Made by a program: the position numbers and the translations under genes | Part shown: piece by piece, positions 39,971 to 53,240 of the stretch | How the letters are laid out: the number at the start of each line of letters is the position of its first letter | Numbering within the stretch: position 1 is the stretch's first letter | The notes under the pieces: generated by a model | The model's database searches: none | What the model saw: only the letters and a program-made list of their open reading frames with translations | Told to the model about the DNA's origin: nothing | From: Pachypanchax playfairii | Lineage: Eukaryota > Chordata > Actinopteri > Cyprinodontiformes > Aplocheilidae | Direction: 5' to 3' | NCBI GenBank assembly: GCA_006937955.1 | Contig: SSNP01000040.1 | Location: 1,133,622-1,197,621 of the forward strand | DNA: 64,000 bases

Positions 39971-41023
39971 CTAAATATGCGTGGAAGCTCTGTTGTCCAT
40001 GGAGCTGGATCTGGACAGGTATCTGCTGGTGGTTCGACCTTCATCAGCCATTGCGTTCTCCATCTTTGACAGCAAAGAGCTCCTAAACCTCTTCCTGAAG
40101 TCGTTACCCATGAAGACGTACAACACGGGATTGAGGAAACTGTTTGCAGCTGCTAAAGCCGGACCCACTCTGAGTCCAGTTATTATAGTACTGTGGTTGT
40201 AGTGGTGGACGTTCATTTCAAGTAAGATGAAGACATGATAGGGCAGCCAGCAGATGAAGAACGCAGCGATGAGTGCAGTCATCACTTTGAAGGGTTTGGT
40301 GGATTTTGCCATCCTGTTGTTTTGAAGTTTGAAGATGATGATGGAGTAGCAGATCATAATGACAGTGAAGGGAACCAGAAAGCCGACAACGAAGCGGCTC
40401 ATTCCAACAGTCTTGTGAATGTGTGGCTTTGATAGATAATTATTGTAGCAACGTGTCTGATCCAAGTGATGGGTGATATCTCGATAGATCAAGGAGGGCA
40501 CGCTCATCCCGATGGCAAGAAGCCAAGCGAGGACGACCATAACTGATGCCTTTTGAACTGTGCGGTGGTTCTGAGCCCAAACCGGTAACAGAACTGACAC
40601 GCAGCGGTCGACACTGATGACAACGAGGAGGAAGATGCTGCTGAACATGTTGAGGAACAGAACAAAAGAGGTGAACTTGCACATGAAGCGGCCAAAAATC
40701 CAACTGTCCATCACCATGTAGGTGATGCTGAATGGGAGGAAGGTGCAAAAGAGGCAGTCGGAGATCGCAAGACTCAAATACCATGTGGTGTTGACTGTCT
40801 TCTTCATCTTAAAGCCTGCGATCCAGATCACCAACATGTTCCCAAAGAAGCCCAGCAGGAAAATCAGCACATTGAATACAGTCAAAGAAACACACATACC
40901 GTCCCGTAAACAGCTTGATTTGTCGGATTTTGAATGAGAAACTTGTTTAGTTTCCCAGCTGCCGTTGTCATAGGTGTAGCTGTCATTTTCTTCGTAGTTG
41001 TATGAATAATCTCCAAAATCCAT
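39971..41023 (-). CDS. cmklr1: Chemerin-like receptor 1 (class A GPCR)
   Basis: One coding exon, 350 residues (human about 373). The start is ATG 41,023; the longer frame to 41,050 would begin at TTG, upstream of a likely splice acceptor. The N-terminus is acidic and Tyr-rich with sequons NDS (13-15) and NGS (20-22). Seven membrane segments lie near 45-67, 78-100, 115-138, 160-178, 209-232, 247-268 and 285-305. The TM3 end has DRC (139-141) instead of DRY, as in mammalian CMKLR1. Cys115 and Cys192 are the expected disulfide pair. CWLPYH lies in TM6 and NPVLY in TM7. FKMKKTVN (71-78) and SVLLPVWAQNHR (143-154) closely resemble CMKLR1. The tail is Ser/Thr-rich. Family role: plasma-membrane receptor for chemerin, Gi/arrestin coupled, on myeloid cells. 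The paralogue CMKLR2/GPR1 is less likely given DRC and the WSCD2-FICD-SART3 neighbours. Confidence 0.93.
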   Translation of the reverse strand: MDFGDYSYNYEENDSYTYDNGSWETKQVSHSKSDKSSCLRDGMCVSLTVFNVLIFLLGFFGNMLVIWIAGFKMKKTVNTTWYLSLAISDCLFCTFLPFSITYMVMDSWIFGRFMCKFTSFVLFLNMFSSIFLLVVISVDRCVSVLLPVWAQNHRTVQKASVMVVLAWLLAIGMSVPSLIYRDITHHLDQTRCYNNYLSKPHIHKTVGMSRFVVGFLVPFTVIMICYSIIIFKLQNNRMAKSTKPFKVMTALIAAFFICWLPYHVFILLEMNVHHYNHSTIITGLRVGPALAAANSFLNPVLYVFMGNDFRKRFRSSLLSKMENAMADEGRTTSRYLSRSSSMDNRASTHI

Positions 41024-41220
41024 CTTGTCCTTTAAGAAAAGGAAAATCAATGTATAATAAATAGAAATTTGTCAAACTCAACATCGTTTTCAAAACTGAA
41101 ATTAAATGTTTGAAATTTAGATCATATCTGACAGCTGAAGTCTTACCTGCAGTTGAGATATCCTCTGCTGTTGACTTGTTTGTGGCCAGAGCGATGTGTT
41201 GACTGTTTCCTTTAACTATG
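41024..41220 (-). other. cmklr1: cmklr1 5'UTR: short intron and upstream non-coding exon
   Basis: Read on the reverse strand, an exon ending CTGCAG at 41,147 is followed by a textbook donor, GTAAGACT. A pyrimidine-rich acceptor (CCTTTTCTTAAAG) ends at 41,030, so the coding exon begins near 41,029, six bases before the ATG region. The 117-bp intron removes no coding sequence. The exon has no ATG. Its 5' end is not visible; about 41,220 is a guess. Confidence 0.55.
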
Positions 41221-41587
41221 TCACAAATAGTGTCAGAAATCAGCTGACCGTGAAGTTTCTCAATACTTCCATCCCCTTAATTTCACTACTGCATTCTTCA
41301 ACTTTATGAAACATTTTGTATTTTAAAAGTCAAATATTTTTTTAATTTATATGTTTCCCACATAACAAATCATTTGGTTTTTTTTGTTTTTTTTTATTTC
41401 CTTCAGATGTACTGAAATCAATAGCTGAAGTCAGTATTAGAGCATAATTACAGCAACCACAACCAAGTGATGTTAATAACTGTTAGTAATGTTATTTTAT
41501 GGTTTTAATTTGCACCAGTGTAGCAGCATGTTTGTCACCATGTCAGTATAAAAGAGAAGTAATTATGTTAGAATCAGTTTGTTCTGC

Positions 41588-41642
41588 TGTGTGTGTGGGG
41601 GTGGGGTGTGGGGGTGGGGTGTGGGGGTGGGGTGGGGGGGGT
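41588..41642 (+). repeat. G-rich minisatellite (GGGGTGTGGGGGT units)
   Basis: Three to four copies of a 16-bp GTGTGGGGGTGGG-type unit ending in a GGGGGGGGTG run. It lies about 440 bp upstream of the cmklr1 5' exon and is G-rich on the + strand. Confidence 0.85.
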
Positions 41643-44600
41643 GTCCAGATCTGACTTTAATGTTTCTGAGAAGTCCAAGTCATATTAGTTTCAGACTAAT
41701 TACCACTAAGTGTGGTAAAACCTAGATAAAGCAACAAAGGAAGTAACACCAAACTGTTCACAACCCAGCCGTCAAAATGCTGCATATTTGATATCTGATT
41801 TTAGATGCAGATGTTTCCTCCAGCATGTGAAGTGCAACACCTGTTGTAAATGGGGCAGCCATTATTTCTGACTGAGCTGGTTGTCTGCGTTTGTACTGCT
41901 TCACGAGGATAATAATAACTGAGGTAGCTGCATCTGTCCAAGGCAGCAGGATCAGCTTCAGGAGGAAGAAACACACTCAGGTTCTGGAAAAGAAATAAAA
42001 AAGGAGGAAAACAACTTCTAAAACATTTTCTCTAAAGATCCTGAAGTTTTACAAGACGATAGTTATCAGTATCAGATCATCTTCATCTCCATGAGCGATA
42101 GAAAGATCACATTTCAAAACTGGTGATACCATTTTTATTTATTTTTAGAATATAGGCTTTTAATTTGAAAAGCAAAAGAATTTTACTGATGGTTTGTTGT
42201 TTTTGTTATAAAAATAAAACATCTTTGCAGTAACTTTTTGGTAAAACATTGTGATTATAACTTTTCAGGCCCCCAGTTGATCTTCTTTAGAACTAGACTG
42301 AATAATTACCATATGACTCACCCCCATGTTGTTAACAGGAAACGTCAATGGCCAATGTGGAAACAGCCACAAACTATATCAGACCATTCAGATCACAACG
42401 TTTATCATTTAACAAAATCTTGTATTTGACCCGGTGTTTATCTAAAGATCACTGAGCACATTGTACAGAAGGGGGAAATGTTTTTATGGTTTAGTCTTCA
42501 AATAAAGTCAAGTCAGCAGATGAACTTTGACTTAACAATTTATGGGAAATGAAAGTTGTTCTAAATGTTCCTTTGACATTATTACTTCAAATCTGGTATT
42601 TATGGACCAGCAGTGTGCATCATTTTATTTCAACATCTCCAATCTGCATTACCAAATTACATGATACAGTTTATTTAATGCGTCAATTAAGTGGTTTGAC
42701 TTTAGAAGACTAAAAGCACAAATATTCATCTTATGGTGTTTTGTTGTTGCCAAAAATGCCTTTTTAAATTTATTACTTCCACCCTGCTCCCAGATATTTC
42801 CTCCTTCTTCCTCTTCAGTTTGGTGGAGGGTCCTTCACAGTTTAGTGTCAGATTCCGCTCCTTCCTGCCAGGTGAATAGTATTTTGAAGTAACTTGAGCG
42901 TTATTGCTTCTTTACTGCTGCCTACTTGAAATCCATTAAAGAGATTAAAGTGTGGCTGAGATGTACCACTCAGCTCCATAAATCTGCTTACCTAAGATCC
43001 AGAGCTACAATGCAGATTAAAGTAGGACGAGTTTTTCAATCCTATAGTTTTCTAAAGACGAGGTAATAACGTTGTAAAATGACAGAATAAACAAAGACTG
43101 TTTTAAACTCTGGAAAGGAAAATATTTTTCTTACAGCTTGTCACAGTTCTGTTATTTCTAGAAATGACATTTCAGCAGATTTCAGTGGTTTTTGTCGTGG
43201 TGACTCATTCCTTCAATTTTTCTTTGTTTTTTGTTTATTTTGTTTTTGGTTCCTGTTTTTTCAATTTTTTTTTCCCAAGCTGAATATTTTAAATGCAAAG
43301 AAAAATAAAACTGATGATAAACACAAGGAAGTATACGTTAAGTCACATACATGTACACACCGTCACAAACAGACACAAAAAAAACAAGATTGAATCTTGA
43401 GAGCGACCAGAGTGTCCACCAGAGGAGAAAGAGGCTTTTCAGATGATATGGAGGCCTTTAGGTACAAAATTAATTAGTTTAATTGAACCCACAAAAACCT
43501 ACAAGAGGTCCTTTTTAAGGATTCTGGGTTCTGGTGACCAGAGTTTTAGTGTCTACTGTGTTTTCCTTTCTTCCTGCTGCTCAATCAGTTTCCTCCATCA
43601 TCTCCATTCAGCTTCAAACTGAGTTTAACCCACTGCTCCCCTCCTCTTCAGATTCAGTCCCTGTGTTACCTGATAAGGTATCTCAGGCACCACGAAGGCA
43701 TGTGATACTAACCAGTTTGAAACATGATCACAGCAGAAGTAATAGTCTATTTAGGGGCATCAACAAATCTTCATTTTAAGTTGTGCTTTTAAAAAAACAA
43801 CTAATCATTTCTTCTCACATTTTTATTTGTTGGCCGCAACAAAAATACTAAAGACTCATAGATTAACATCAGATTGCTTTTAATTGGATTCTTGAGGAGA
43901 ATTGAAAGATTTTTACAGTGAGCTACAAGAATACCAACATATCTGGACACGTTTAAACCCATTTACATATTATAATTTTAACAAGATCATAAAAGCAAAA
44001 GTTAAGATTTATTTGTCTTTATAGTGATGAAATATTTGCGACTGACACCTCTGCAGCTAAGCTAAGCTCCTGTAGGCATAAAACCCAAACAAATCCAGAC
44101 AGTTACCTGATTGATTCAGGTATTAAATATTTACACCAGTCATAAAAAGTGGAAATGACACTGAGCACTTTGAGGAAATTGAGCTGAGATCAAAAGAGGC
44201 TCGAGTAATGGTTGAATCGTCACTGTGTGATTTAACAGAACAACGTACACACACTCTGCTCTCAGGAGGATTAGAGCTGTCTACAACACTAACAGTAACA
44301 TGCACAGATGGACCAACATGTTTCTGTGTTATACATCTTGCCATCAACAGGTTTTTTTTATCCTGACTGTGCTGAGAAACGCACTGGAACAACCAGTAGA
44401 CCTGCAGGCCTTACACAGCTAAACCCTCCCACTGTGGAGTGTCTACATGTGTCTGCTCCTCTGAGTGTTAAATTAACATTGTCTAAGTGTTCATTTTGGA
44501 CTTTACACTTGAGGTGTTAGCTGTGATTGATTAAAAGCCGGGCCATCTCTGACTGGTGTTGAATTTTTTTCTCAGCCTGATAAAGTAGCTGAAGCAGATT

Positions 44601-47600
44601 TTCTCTGTAGTTTATCTACTTCACAAACTACATTGACACACAGATGATTTAATACACAAAAGAATGGACACACATTGTGTTACTTTAACACTGGTGATTT
44701 TACTGTGTCCAAAATTACACTTTTACAACAATCAGCTGGAAAGACGTTTAAAAGCACCACAAAGAGAAAAATGTTCTGCCTCACCACCTTGCTTTCTTTG
44801 ACCTTTTTATTTTTAAAGTAAAACAGACCCTTTAAGCTCATCTGTATTCTACCAGTGTGCCGTTTCCAGAAAAGTGAAGCACAAAATACAAAAATCTTGG
44901 ACTGGAACAAAGCTGGTTTAATGCTCTTAAAAATAACAAACTCATCCAGATGTAACACTTCTTTAATTTACACGTGTCCATTGAGCCATCCTTTCTCTAA
45001 GGTATAATGGAACATGTTTTATTTTAGTTCAGATAAAAATAATAATAAAAAAACAACATCATCATCCCTTGTTTTACATGTTAAATATTATTTAACATGT
45101 TTGTAACTCATAATAATGCCTTAAATGTATGTAGGTATTTTAATATGTTTGTAAAAAAGCAATATATCATAAATAATTGTTATTACTTATGATTCAAGCG
45201 AAAATTTATAAAGATATCTGAACATAAAATGAATTACTTTTTTATTCAAACATAGATTTCATTGAAAACAAACTAGAATAAACAAACATTTCTTGTCATA
45301 AATAACCCAGCTATGATTATCCAAAGCTTTTAAACCCCTTTGGAGCGATCAGGCAGATCCCATGGCACTGAAAAGCCAGTTAGTAAATCTGAACTCTAAA
45401 GCTACCAGAGCTCATCTTCATGGGATTTTTAATCACAGTGTCACAGTTACATGTGGTTCAGTGGATCTGTGATGTAAAAGCCCTGTTGCTCGTAAAAGCA
45501 GGTACGTTTAAAATAATAAATCAAAGGGTTTTTATAGGACACTTAGTTCTGTCTGCGTCTCCAGCGTGTTGGTCAAAAAGCTTCTTCTGACATGCAGGAC
45601 TTGTAAATGTCTCTCCAGAGGGAAAAGGATGGAAAAGTGCTGCTGGCAATTTGCTTTTGTTTAATATGGTAAAATTAGCTTCCAGATGGGGTTCTTGTTT
45701 GATCACCATATGGGCCCCCAATGATTTATCAGATGTTGCTGGAAGCCTCTGTGGCACATAAACACCTGCCTCCGACATAAAGTGATCATTCACATGTCAG
45801 AATTAAATGCACACATGAGACTTTTTATGATTCCTTTCAAATCAGAGAAAAGTAAGACTTGGTCACATGACAGACCAAGCAGCTGCTTAGGGCCTCCAGG
45901 CCAGCAGGGGGCCCCCCAAGAGAGCTTGAATATCCAGATAAGACATTATGACAAATGATCTTATCATCATACAAAAATAAATTTATGTAGTTTGATAACT
46001 GTTTAATATTAGTAATGTAGTAATTCTGGGCTGGATTTTAAACCAGACCAGGACCTTTCTGCATGTTCTCTGTGCGCATGCGTGAGATAAATGCCGAGAT
46101 TTTCCTGTTATTATTGTTTGGTCGTCTGTTGACAACAGTGCAACAGAACTGATTAAATCTCTAATGTCCCACATAATAAATCCAGTTTTAACTCCTTGTT
46201 AACAGCCTAAATATACATGTTGTTTATCTGAATCAAGTCTTAAACTGACTAAATCATTTTAACCCGTTGCTGATTTGGCTTCTTATTCTGAAAATATTTT
46301 CATTTAATCATCAAATGTTTTTACTTTTTATATTTCTATATTCTATTTAACTTAACTGCTGGAAAAAAAAGGGCAAACGACGTAGTTTTGTGTCAACAGC
46401 AGGCAAAATATTTACAAGGCCTGAACATGTGAACCAGATTTATCCTGTCAGATCATTTTCACCCTCCGTTCAGAAAATTTCAACTTCTGACCTCAGCAAG
46501 GCATCAGAATAAAAAATTAAAACTGAGATTAATATTTAAAATTCCAAATATATACTTCATCCCAATTGTCATTTATTCATGAAGTGATGTGAAGGGAATG
46601 GTGGAATCATGAAAATACATTGTGTTTTAATCAGTTTAAGGAAATCATTGTTGGCTCACTGTATTTCACTTAAATGACGACATTTAGAAAGGAAATGGGG
46701 CTGAGTGGGGGGGTAACTGACAGGAGCTCTAGATTTTGACTTCAAGCCCACGCTGTGTGGTCATGAATGTATGTTTCAGGGTTATTAAAGTATCTGGTTC
46801 ATGTGCTGTATGAGTCAGTCGCTAGTGTTGGTCAATAGTAACCAAACACTGACTTATTTCTAAAACCAATGTGCTGATACAGATGGATAGTAACTCATAA
46901 TGACAGAGAAGAGAGGTACAATTTTAAGCGATTGTCTACTGCAGTCATATTTACCTCCTCCATCAAAATCACCAACTCAAAGTGTTTTACAAATGTTGAA
47001 AGTTGCACTGCAGTTCTGCAGCTAAAACAATCTGAAATATAAATGTCTGAAATATATCTGTATGTTTTGTTTTGATGTGTTTAATTTATTTTTTCTTTTT
47101 GTGAAACTGTTAACTTTCTTTTCAATCTGATCTTCTTCTGTTTCACCCGTTCAGATCTTGTCACGTCCCTCATGTCACACTTTTCTCACAAACCCCGACC
47201 ATAAATGATACAGTATGAATTTATTCACAATCTAAAAATGCTTTTTAAACATGAGCTAATAATGTCACCTGGAATGTGTTATTTCCTGAAATAAGGTGCT
47301 ATCATTTGATCTTGTTCACGCCTGGATGTTACCAAAGTAACCGACCAAGTCAATAGTCACTGATTTCTTCCAGGGTCAAGAAAATAACGAGTGACTCCTG
47401 AATCATCGTTGCGTTCATTTGACAGGACTGCAGGCTAACACACCGACCTCTCTGAACCGCACAGGCCACTGTGGACCTGGGATAATAAGTGAAACAGCAA
47501 GAAGTGCCTGAGAGGAGGTCCTTGATAATGACTTTTCCTTTTGTGGAGATCCAATTATTTCAGTCTGCTGTCTTTCCAGCAGATCATTTATTCACAATTC

Positions 47601-50600
47601 ACCTGTTAGTTCAGCTGAGGCCCTCTGGATAGTGACCAGACTCTCTGCCTGAGGGAGAGCATCTGTCATGTGAAGCAAAATGCTGTAATACAACAATATG
47701 TAGCTCATCAAAACAACCAGCAAAACCAAAGATCAGAGGAAAAAAAAACCTGCTCTAAAACACACCAGTTTCCCTCAATCACAGCTTATCTTTGTAAAAA
47801 TGGGAAAGAGGACAGAGAGGAGCCTGAGCTGAATAAATCATATCAGTCCCTGCACGCTTTTGGCAGTATGTCACGAGCAACAAGCATCCGCTCTCCTCAC
47901 TGTTGATGTATTAACAATACAACCATCCTGTAAAATGAATGATCCACTATTCCCTGCAGTTTCTGTATTGCAGCTTTTTACAGAGACTGAAAGATGTTCA
48001 TTCAGTCTGTTGATCCGGGTATATTTCTCCACAAGGTTCTCATGAAGATCAGAAAGGTGACAGAATGTCGGTGGGGCCACTTATTTGGGAAATGTCATCT
48101 GAGTAACACCCGTCAAGAGTTTACAGGGTTTTGCAACAGGATTTGTGACGACATGAAGGAAACAAAGTGAAAGAAACAGAGAGAATGAACCCGTTATGTA
48201 AACTGGGTAAGTTGCATTTGACACACTCGAGTTAATTTGTTTGAGTTTCCATCAACACACAGTTTGAATAAAGAGGAAGAGCAAAGAAACTGAGAATAAC
48301 CTTGAATGTCCAATTTCAGAATAACCTCATAAAAATATCATCCCAATGTTTTAATCATTTGCAGCTTGATGATTTAGATTATACATGTAGCTCCAAATGA
48401 AGGTAACTTTCAGTGTTAGTTTTGTACAAAGAGAGAGAACCTGCAGAACCAGAACATGTGAAGGTCAAATCGAAAGTTCAATATTGTAAAACCAGGTAAA
48501 ATCTTCAAATATTAAATTAAAAAACATTTTTTTCCCTTTTAAAGTTTTGTGTTTTGATGTAATGCAATATTTTAATTGTATTTTTCCAGTGTGTATTCTT
48601 GCTTATTACAGAAACAAGAAATGTGTAACAACCTCAGGTGATTTAGTTTCTTTTAAAGTTGTTAAATACCAGATTTTAGACCTTTTTTCTTAACATTTTT
48701 GGTTCCGTTCCTCTCACCATGGGTTGAGTGTTTGAGTTTCATTCTTAGTAGAACTTATCGTTGTCCTTTGTTAGTTTATAGCAGTTTTCAGTTACTTTTT
48801 CCTTTCTGTTAATCAGCCCAGCTGCTCTCTCTCTGTAATCACTCCTCCCTGTATAAATGCTTTTCACATTCAGGTCACTTTATTGTCATTCAATCAGTGC
48901 AGATGCATTACTGAGTGCAACTACAAGCACAGCTCTAACTGTTCACTGGCTCACTTTAGTTTTCTTTTGTGTTCCAGTTTTGGATTTTTTTACGATTTAT
49001 TTTGTTATTTAGTAAAATTTTGAGTCGCCTTGTGTTTGAGTCTTTAAATCTAACTACATATAACACACTACACTTGTATTTTGAGTGTAATCCGTCTGTG
49101 AGAGAATAGAAAGACTGGTTGCATAATTTTATTGTTGTCAGTATTTCTGTTTTCCTTTAAAAGACAGCTCAACCAGCAACACTGTGTACTGAAATCTGAC
49201 CTTGCTGCAGATCTTGTTTAGTACGCTATGTAAGCAAAAATAAGCCACTTAGCTAGAAGTTTAAAGTAAAACAGCCATGATTTGTTTCATGGTTTACTTT
49301 TTAAACCAAGAGAGAGAAAAGCTGGAAGGTGCAGTCCTCGGGGACGGAGCGCCTGTAATTACCTGCTTGACTCTGATTTATCGATTTCACTGAGGAGTTG
49401 CTGGACAGGCTGAGGGCAGCCGAAGACAACCGTCTGTCCTCTGTTCTTGTTACCTGAGGGGGAAAAAGACATCCTGACCTCACTCAAACTGCCTTGTAGC
49501 AGAACTTGTCACTGTGCCAGTGGAGGTTTAGTTTTATTCTTGCATTCTGGAGCAGACTCTTCAGTGAGATGGGCATTTTAGATGCTGACAGCTGAGGGCA
49601 GTTGCAGCTCTGAGTGTGACTCTTCCTCACTCTGTCATCCATTTCTGAGACCCCCTCATCCCTGGCTGCTGAACCATCCAAAACCCAGAGAGTGTAAAGG
49701 GAGCTACCATCTCTCTCCCTCTGACTGTCTAACGAGATCCTCGATCTCTGACACCCGGCTCTGTCAACCAGAACAAAGTCTCGTCTCACACAGAAAGGCG
49801 AGCCCACTGATGGCTCCGCAGAGGCTGGATGGGGGAAGTGTGAGCCGATAAGGGAGGGATGCTGGGTGCCTGCGCCAGATGGATTTATTTCCTGGCCTGA
49901 CAGGTCACCTTTCTTCAGGTGAGCAGATGGATTTTCTACCTCTTGAAGCACAGATCCAACAAGCGGTGAAAAGCAAAAGTGTTATTTTAATAGTCAGTGA
50001 CAGGTCATCTCTGGAGTGTGCCTCAAGTTAACATGTCAGCTGGAGTGAAAAATACCACCGACGCATTAAACAAACTGTGTGCAAAATATTCAGAGATTAA
50101 TGAGAAGCCCATGCATCAGTGCTTTAGTCCTTTAACAAGAAAGATTTACAAAATAAAAGCTCACTGATGTATCTTATTTTATTAGATTGTGCCATTCAAT
50201 TCCAATATGAGATTTAAAACCAGAATTTTAAAAATCATCAGTGATTTTGTGGACTTGTGTAGTTTTATCTGCATCCACAGCTGAGGAGTTTCATAAGAAT
50301 TTGTGCCAAATACGACCCGAAGGCCATTCATCACATGTCATCCCGTTCCCCTCATCTGCTGCTCATTCTGCCCCATTTGCCCTTGATACAGAACCAAAGC
50401 AAGTTTCAGCTTTATCATCCAGAGCTGTAAATGAAGAACTGGCTGAGATACAGCTGCTTTCATGCTTGGCTGTGTCATGAGCAACTGAATTAAAACTAGA
50501 TAACAAAACCCCAAGAATGGACCAAAACTAAGAGCTTTAACTTCTCTGTTAATACTCAGTAACAGTGAAGGAAAAAAAACTTAATATAATCTGCTTTTTC

Positions 50601-51170
50601 TCTGTTTTTAGAGACTACATACTATTAAATTAAACAAATCCCAAATTGGAGGGATTTCAAAATTATAATAAGCTCATTATCAAGTTGTTTCTAGAAAAAT
50701 TAAAAAGTGCAAAAATGTCCAAAAGACTAAAGATCAAAAAGTTTCAGTCTGCTCTGAAAAACTCTCCAAACCTTATTTAGTTAAAAATGATGTTTAATTA
50801 ACGTTTTCAAAAACCCAAACTGAGAATAAAAGATTTATTAAAAATGAGACGTTGAGATTCTCTAATTGTTGGGAAGCTGTGGAGGATTAAGAAACGCCAA
50901 AAAATTTAATCCTGTAATTTTCACTCTGCACGAGACAATGTTGCAAAACACAATGCGAAACTGTATTAATGATGTTCGTATTTACACAGTCTGTTAATCT
51001 AACTCAATTTTGGAACTGAGCAAACAATGATGTTATTCTAAATCGAACAAATGAACTTTAATAACTAAACCTAAGCAGTTGGTTTTGGATTTCTAACCTA
51101 TAGACTGTAAATCTGTGGGTTTGTTATGTGTCCAGTTAATTGTAATGAAGGTTGGCTGTCCTCAGACAGT
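41643..51170. other. Gene-poor intergenic DNA, cmklr1 to ficd
   Basis: About 9.5 kb without a recognisable exon, RNA gene or assignable repeat family. Several open frames of 60-155 codons exist. The longest (reverse strand, 49,484-49,951) needs a GTG start and overlaps an open frame on the other strand, so low stop density explains it. Confidence 0.45.
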
Positions 51171-51173
51171 CAG

Positions 51174-51196
51174 TATAAAACATCTCTCTATAAAAA
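51174..51196 (+). promoter_or_regulatory. Two tandem TATA boxes
   Basis: TATAAAA at 51,174-51,180 and TATAAAAA at 51,189-51,196, located 52 and 37 bp before the ATG of the small secreted-peptide frame. Spacing would give a 5'UTR of roughly 5-25 bases. Confidence 0.3.
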
Positions 51197-51225
51197 CGGG
51201 ACATTCTTCTGACTAACAATTAAAA

Positions 51226-51420
51226 ATGAAACTCAAATCATTTGTTTATGTAGTTTTGACCTTGCTGTTTGTTCACGTTTACTTTCTAACGTGTGGAGCC
51301 ATAAATTGTGTCTTAATACTTAAAAAAAACATTGATCGTGTGCAGGTCAGTGAAAGAGCCGCGACTGATTCAAATACTGAGAATGTTAATAAAATTATTT
51401 CTGACATTTCTTCTTTTTAA
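51226..51420 (+). CDS. Candidate small secreted peptide, 64 aa (unrecognised)
   Basis: The frame starts at a good-context ATG (A at -3). It opens with a textbook signal peptide: basic MKLK, a hydrophobic core to about residue 22, then LTCGA as a likely cleavage site near 25. The mature part is about 39 residues with a single Cys, then an acidic Ser/Asn-rich tail. TATA boxes sit just upstream, and an AU-rich stretch ATTTATTTATTTG lies about 100 bp after the stop (51,517-51,530), as in cytokine 3'UTRs. A donor-like CAG|GTCAGT at 51,345/51,346, in phase 0 after residue 40, means this could also be exon 1 of a spliced gene; no following exon was found. An AATAAA lies inside the frame, which argues against a single-exon gene. 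No family is recognised, and a chance frame remains quite possible. Confidence 0.27.
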   Translation: MKLKSFVYVVLTLLFVHVYFLTCGAINCVLILKKNIDRVQVSERAATDSNTENVNKIISDISSF

Positions 51421-52945
51421 CTACACGTGTTTACTGAGGCTAACCTTGAAACGTAACCGATTAAAGCTTTTACAAAAGGACAAGCGATGAGAGTTGAAAG
51501 ACAACACTCCAGTTTTATTTATTTATTTGTTTATGTACAGTACTGATGTTGGAAAAACTGTGTGAAGCATCCGACACTGCAGATAAACAAGTAAATCTCT
51601 CCCTGACTGCTGATTGGAGGCTGATCCTGTCGTTATGACTGTTTCCTCGGCTGTGCTTTAATTATTGTGATTCTGGCTGTGACATCCATTTAGAAACATT
51701 GACTGCCTGCAGAGGTTTTATGTGTGTGTGTGTGTGTAAGTTCCTGTTGTGACCCTTCAGGGGCTCCTTAGCAGTGGGCCTGGTTTCATGCATTATGGAG
51801 AGAAAACTGCTTCCATAAAAATGTTCTGGTGGTGTGGCAAAAATTATACAGCAGTGAGTCGGATTCTAACCTGGTTACACAAAATGCAGGTCTGCATCCT
51901 CTCAGGTAGCAGCTGTCTTTCCATCCATCACAGTTAATCAGTGACAACATGCTGATTAGATGACATCATGTTTTCCATCTTTCGTCCTCATTTCCATCCA
52001 CTAACCCCGTCAGAGCAGAGGAAATCTAATCAAGGTAAACATCCAGTCAGGCACCTAGTCACAGCCTCCTCTTTGATTTTACAAGCTTTCATGGGTAACA
52101 GGAGTAAAGGAATAATGCAAATACACTCTAATAGGCACCTATTTTATCCTCCAAGGTGAAACGGCTGGAGATCAGAACAGCAAGGACAGAAAATGTTTGT
52201 GTCGCGCCGGAGCTCACTGTGAGTTCAGTGACTGAACCAAGTCAAAACCTTATACTTCATATGTTTAATATCTCTAACTGCACATCCAATGATGTAGTTA
52301 TTCATAACTTTGCTTGTATTATTTGTGGTGACTCTGTATTTTCACGCTGTGCATGAATATCTGCTATTTAGAGCTGATCGCCTGCCATGCCCATCTGCTG
52401 TAGATATGTGTAAGAGCGTTGGCTGTGGCACGAATCCAGGAATCAGTCCTGATCACCTCATGCTGCTCACAGCAGGTGGTAATTACATTAACAGCTCCTA
52501 TAAATACCACATCATGGCATAATAATAGTAATAATAATCGGCATTTTAATAATTGTAAACTTTGTCAACAAGTTAGGGGATTAAAACATCAAGTTATGTT
52601 CAAACACCAGATGGAATGAGTTCAGATTTTCAACATCCTAATTCTGAGGCTGCTGATTAACCCCTCGTTGTTCCTGGGATGCTCCCAAAAAAGAAAAATG
52701 CTGCCCTCTATTGTTTGTATGCAAAAATAAAGTGGCAGAAAGAAGACTAGAGGTTTGCTGGGATTTTCCTTTGATTTACTGTGATGATGTAGGATATTAT
52801 AATAATGTTTAGCTATTATTATTTTCTATTTTTCATTGTAAATTTAGTTAGATGGAAGATAGTGAATAAAACATTGAACAATATGGTAATTCTATGTATT
52901 CATGTGCAGTAATGCAGCCCCATACTATCAGAAATGAAGGATTGT
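51421..52945. other. Intergenic, nothing firm
   Basis: Includes the AU-rich motif near 51,517 and a short TG run at 51,721-51,737. No coding exon recognised. Confidence 0.45.
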
Positions 52946-53240
52946 GGAACATTTTCTCTCAAATTGTTCTACAATTTTTAGGCTCAGTTTGTCTAAGATT
53001 GTTTCAACCTTTGCCTATCTTTACATCTGAGAGACTCTGCCTCTCTGAAATGATTCTTCTACACTCAGTCATGTTACTGAGCTGCTGCCAATTAAATTAT
53101 TTAGTTGCCAAATGTTCCTTCCATCAAATGAAATGGTAAAATACCTATGTGCACTGGGAATAACATGTGGGGTTTCAAATGTTTAAAAATAATTCCATTC
53201 TGTTTTTATTAGCACAGCATCCCAACTTTCTTGAAAATGT
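52946..53240 (-). mobile_element. Second Tc1/mariner-family remnant, inverted
   Basis: The reverse complement of 52,946-53,110 matches 24,700-24,860 of the Tc1/mariner copy in wscd2; both share TTTACATCTGAGAG and a CTCTGAAATG..TCTT block when aligned. The right side (53,191-53,240) has the terminal sequence CATTCTGTTTTTATTAGCAC then CATCCCAAC. Transposase is absent; this is a deleted, non-autonomous piece. Confidence 0.7.

Noticed and set aside
41024..41050. Nine extra N-terminal residues for cmklr1
   Set aside because: The upstream start is TTG, and a splice acceptor ends at 41,030; ATG 41,023 is the first ATG of the exon.
49484..49951. Reverse-strand frame of 155 codons
   Set aside because: It needs a GTG start, resembles no family, has no splice or promoter context, and the opposite strand is also partly open.
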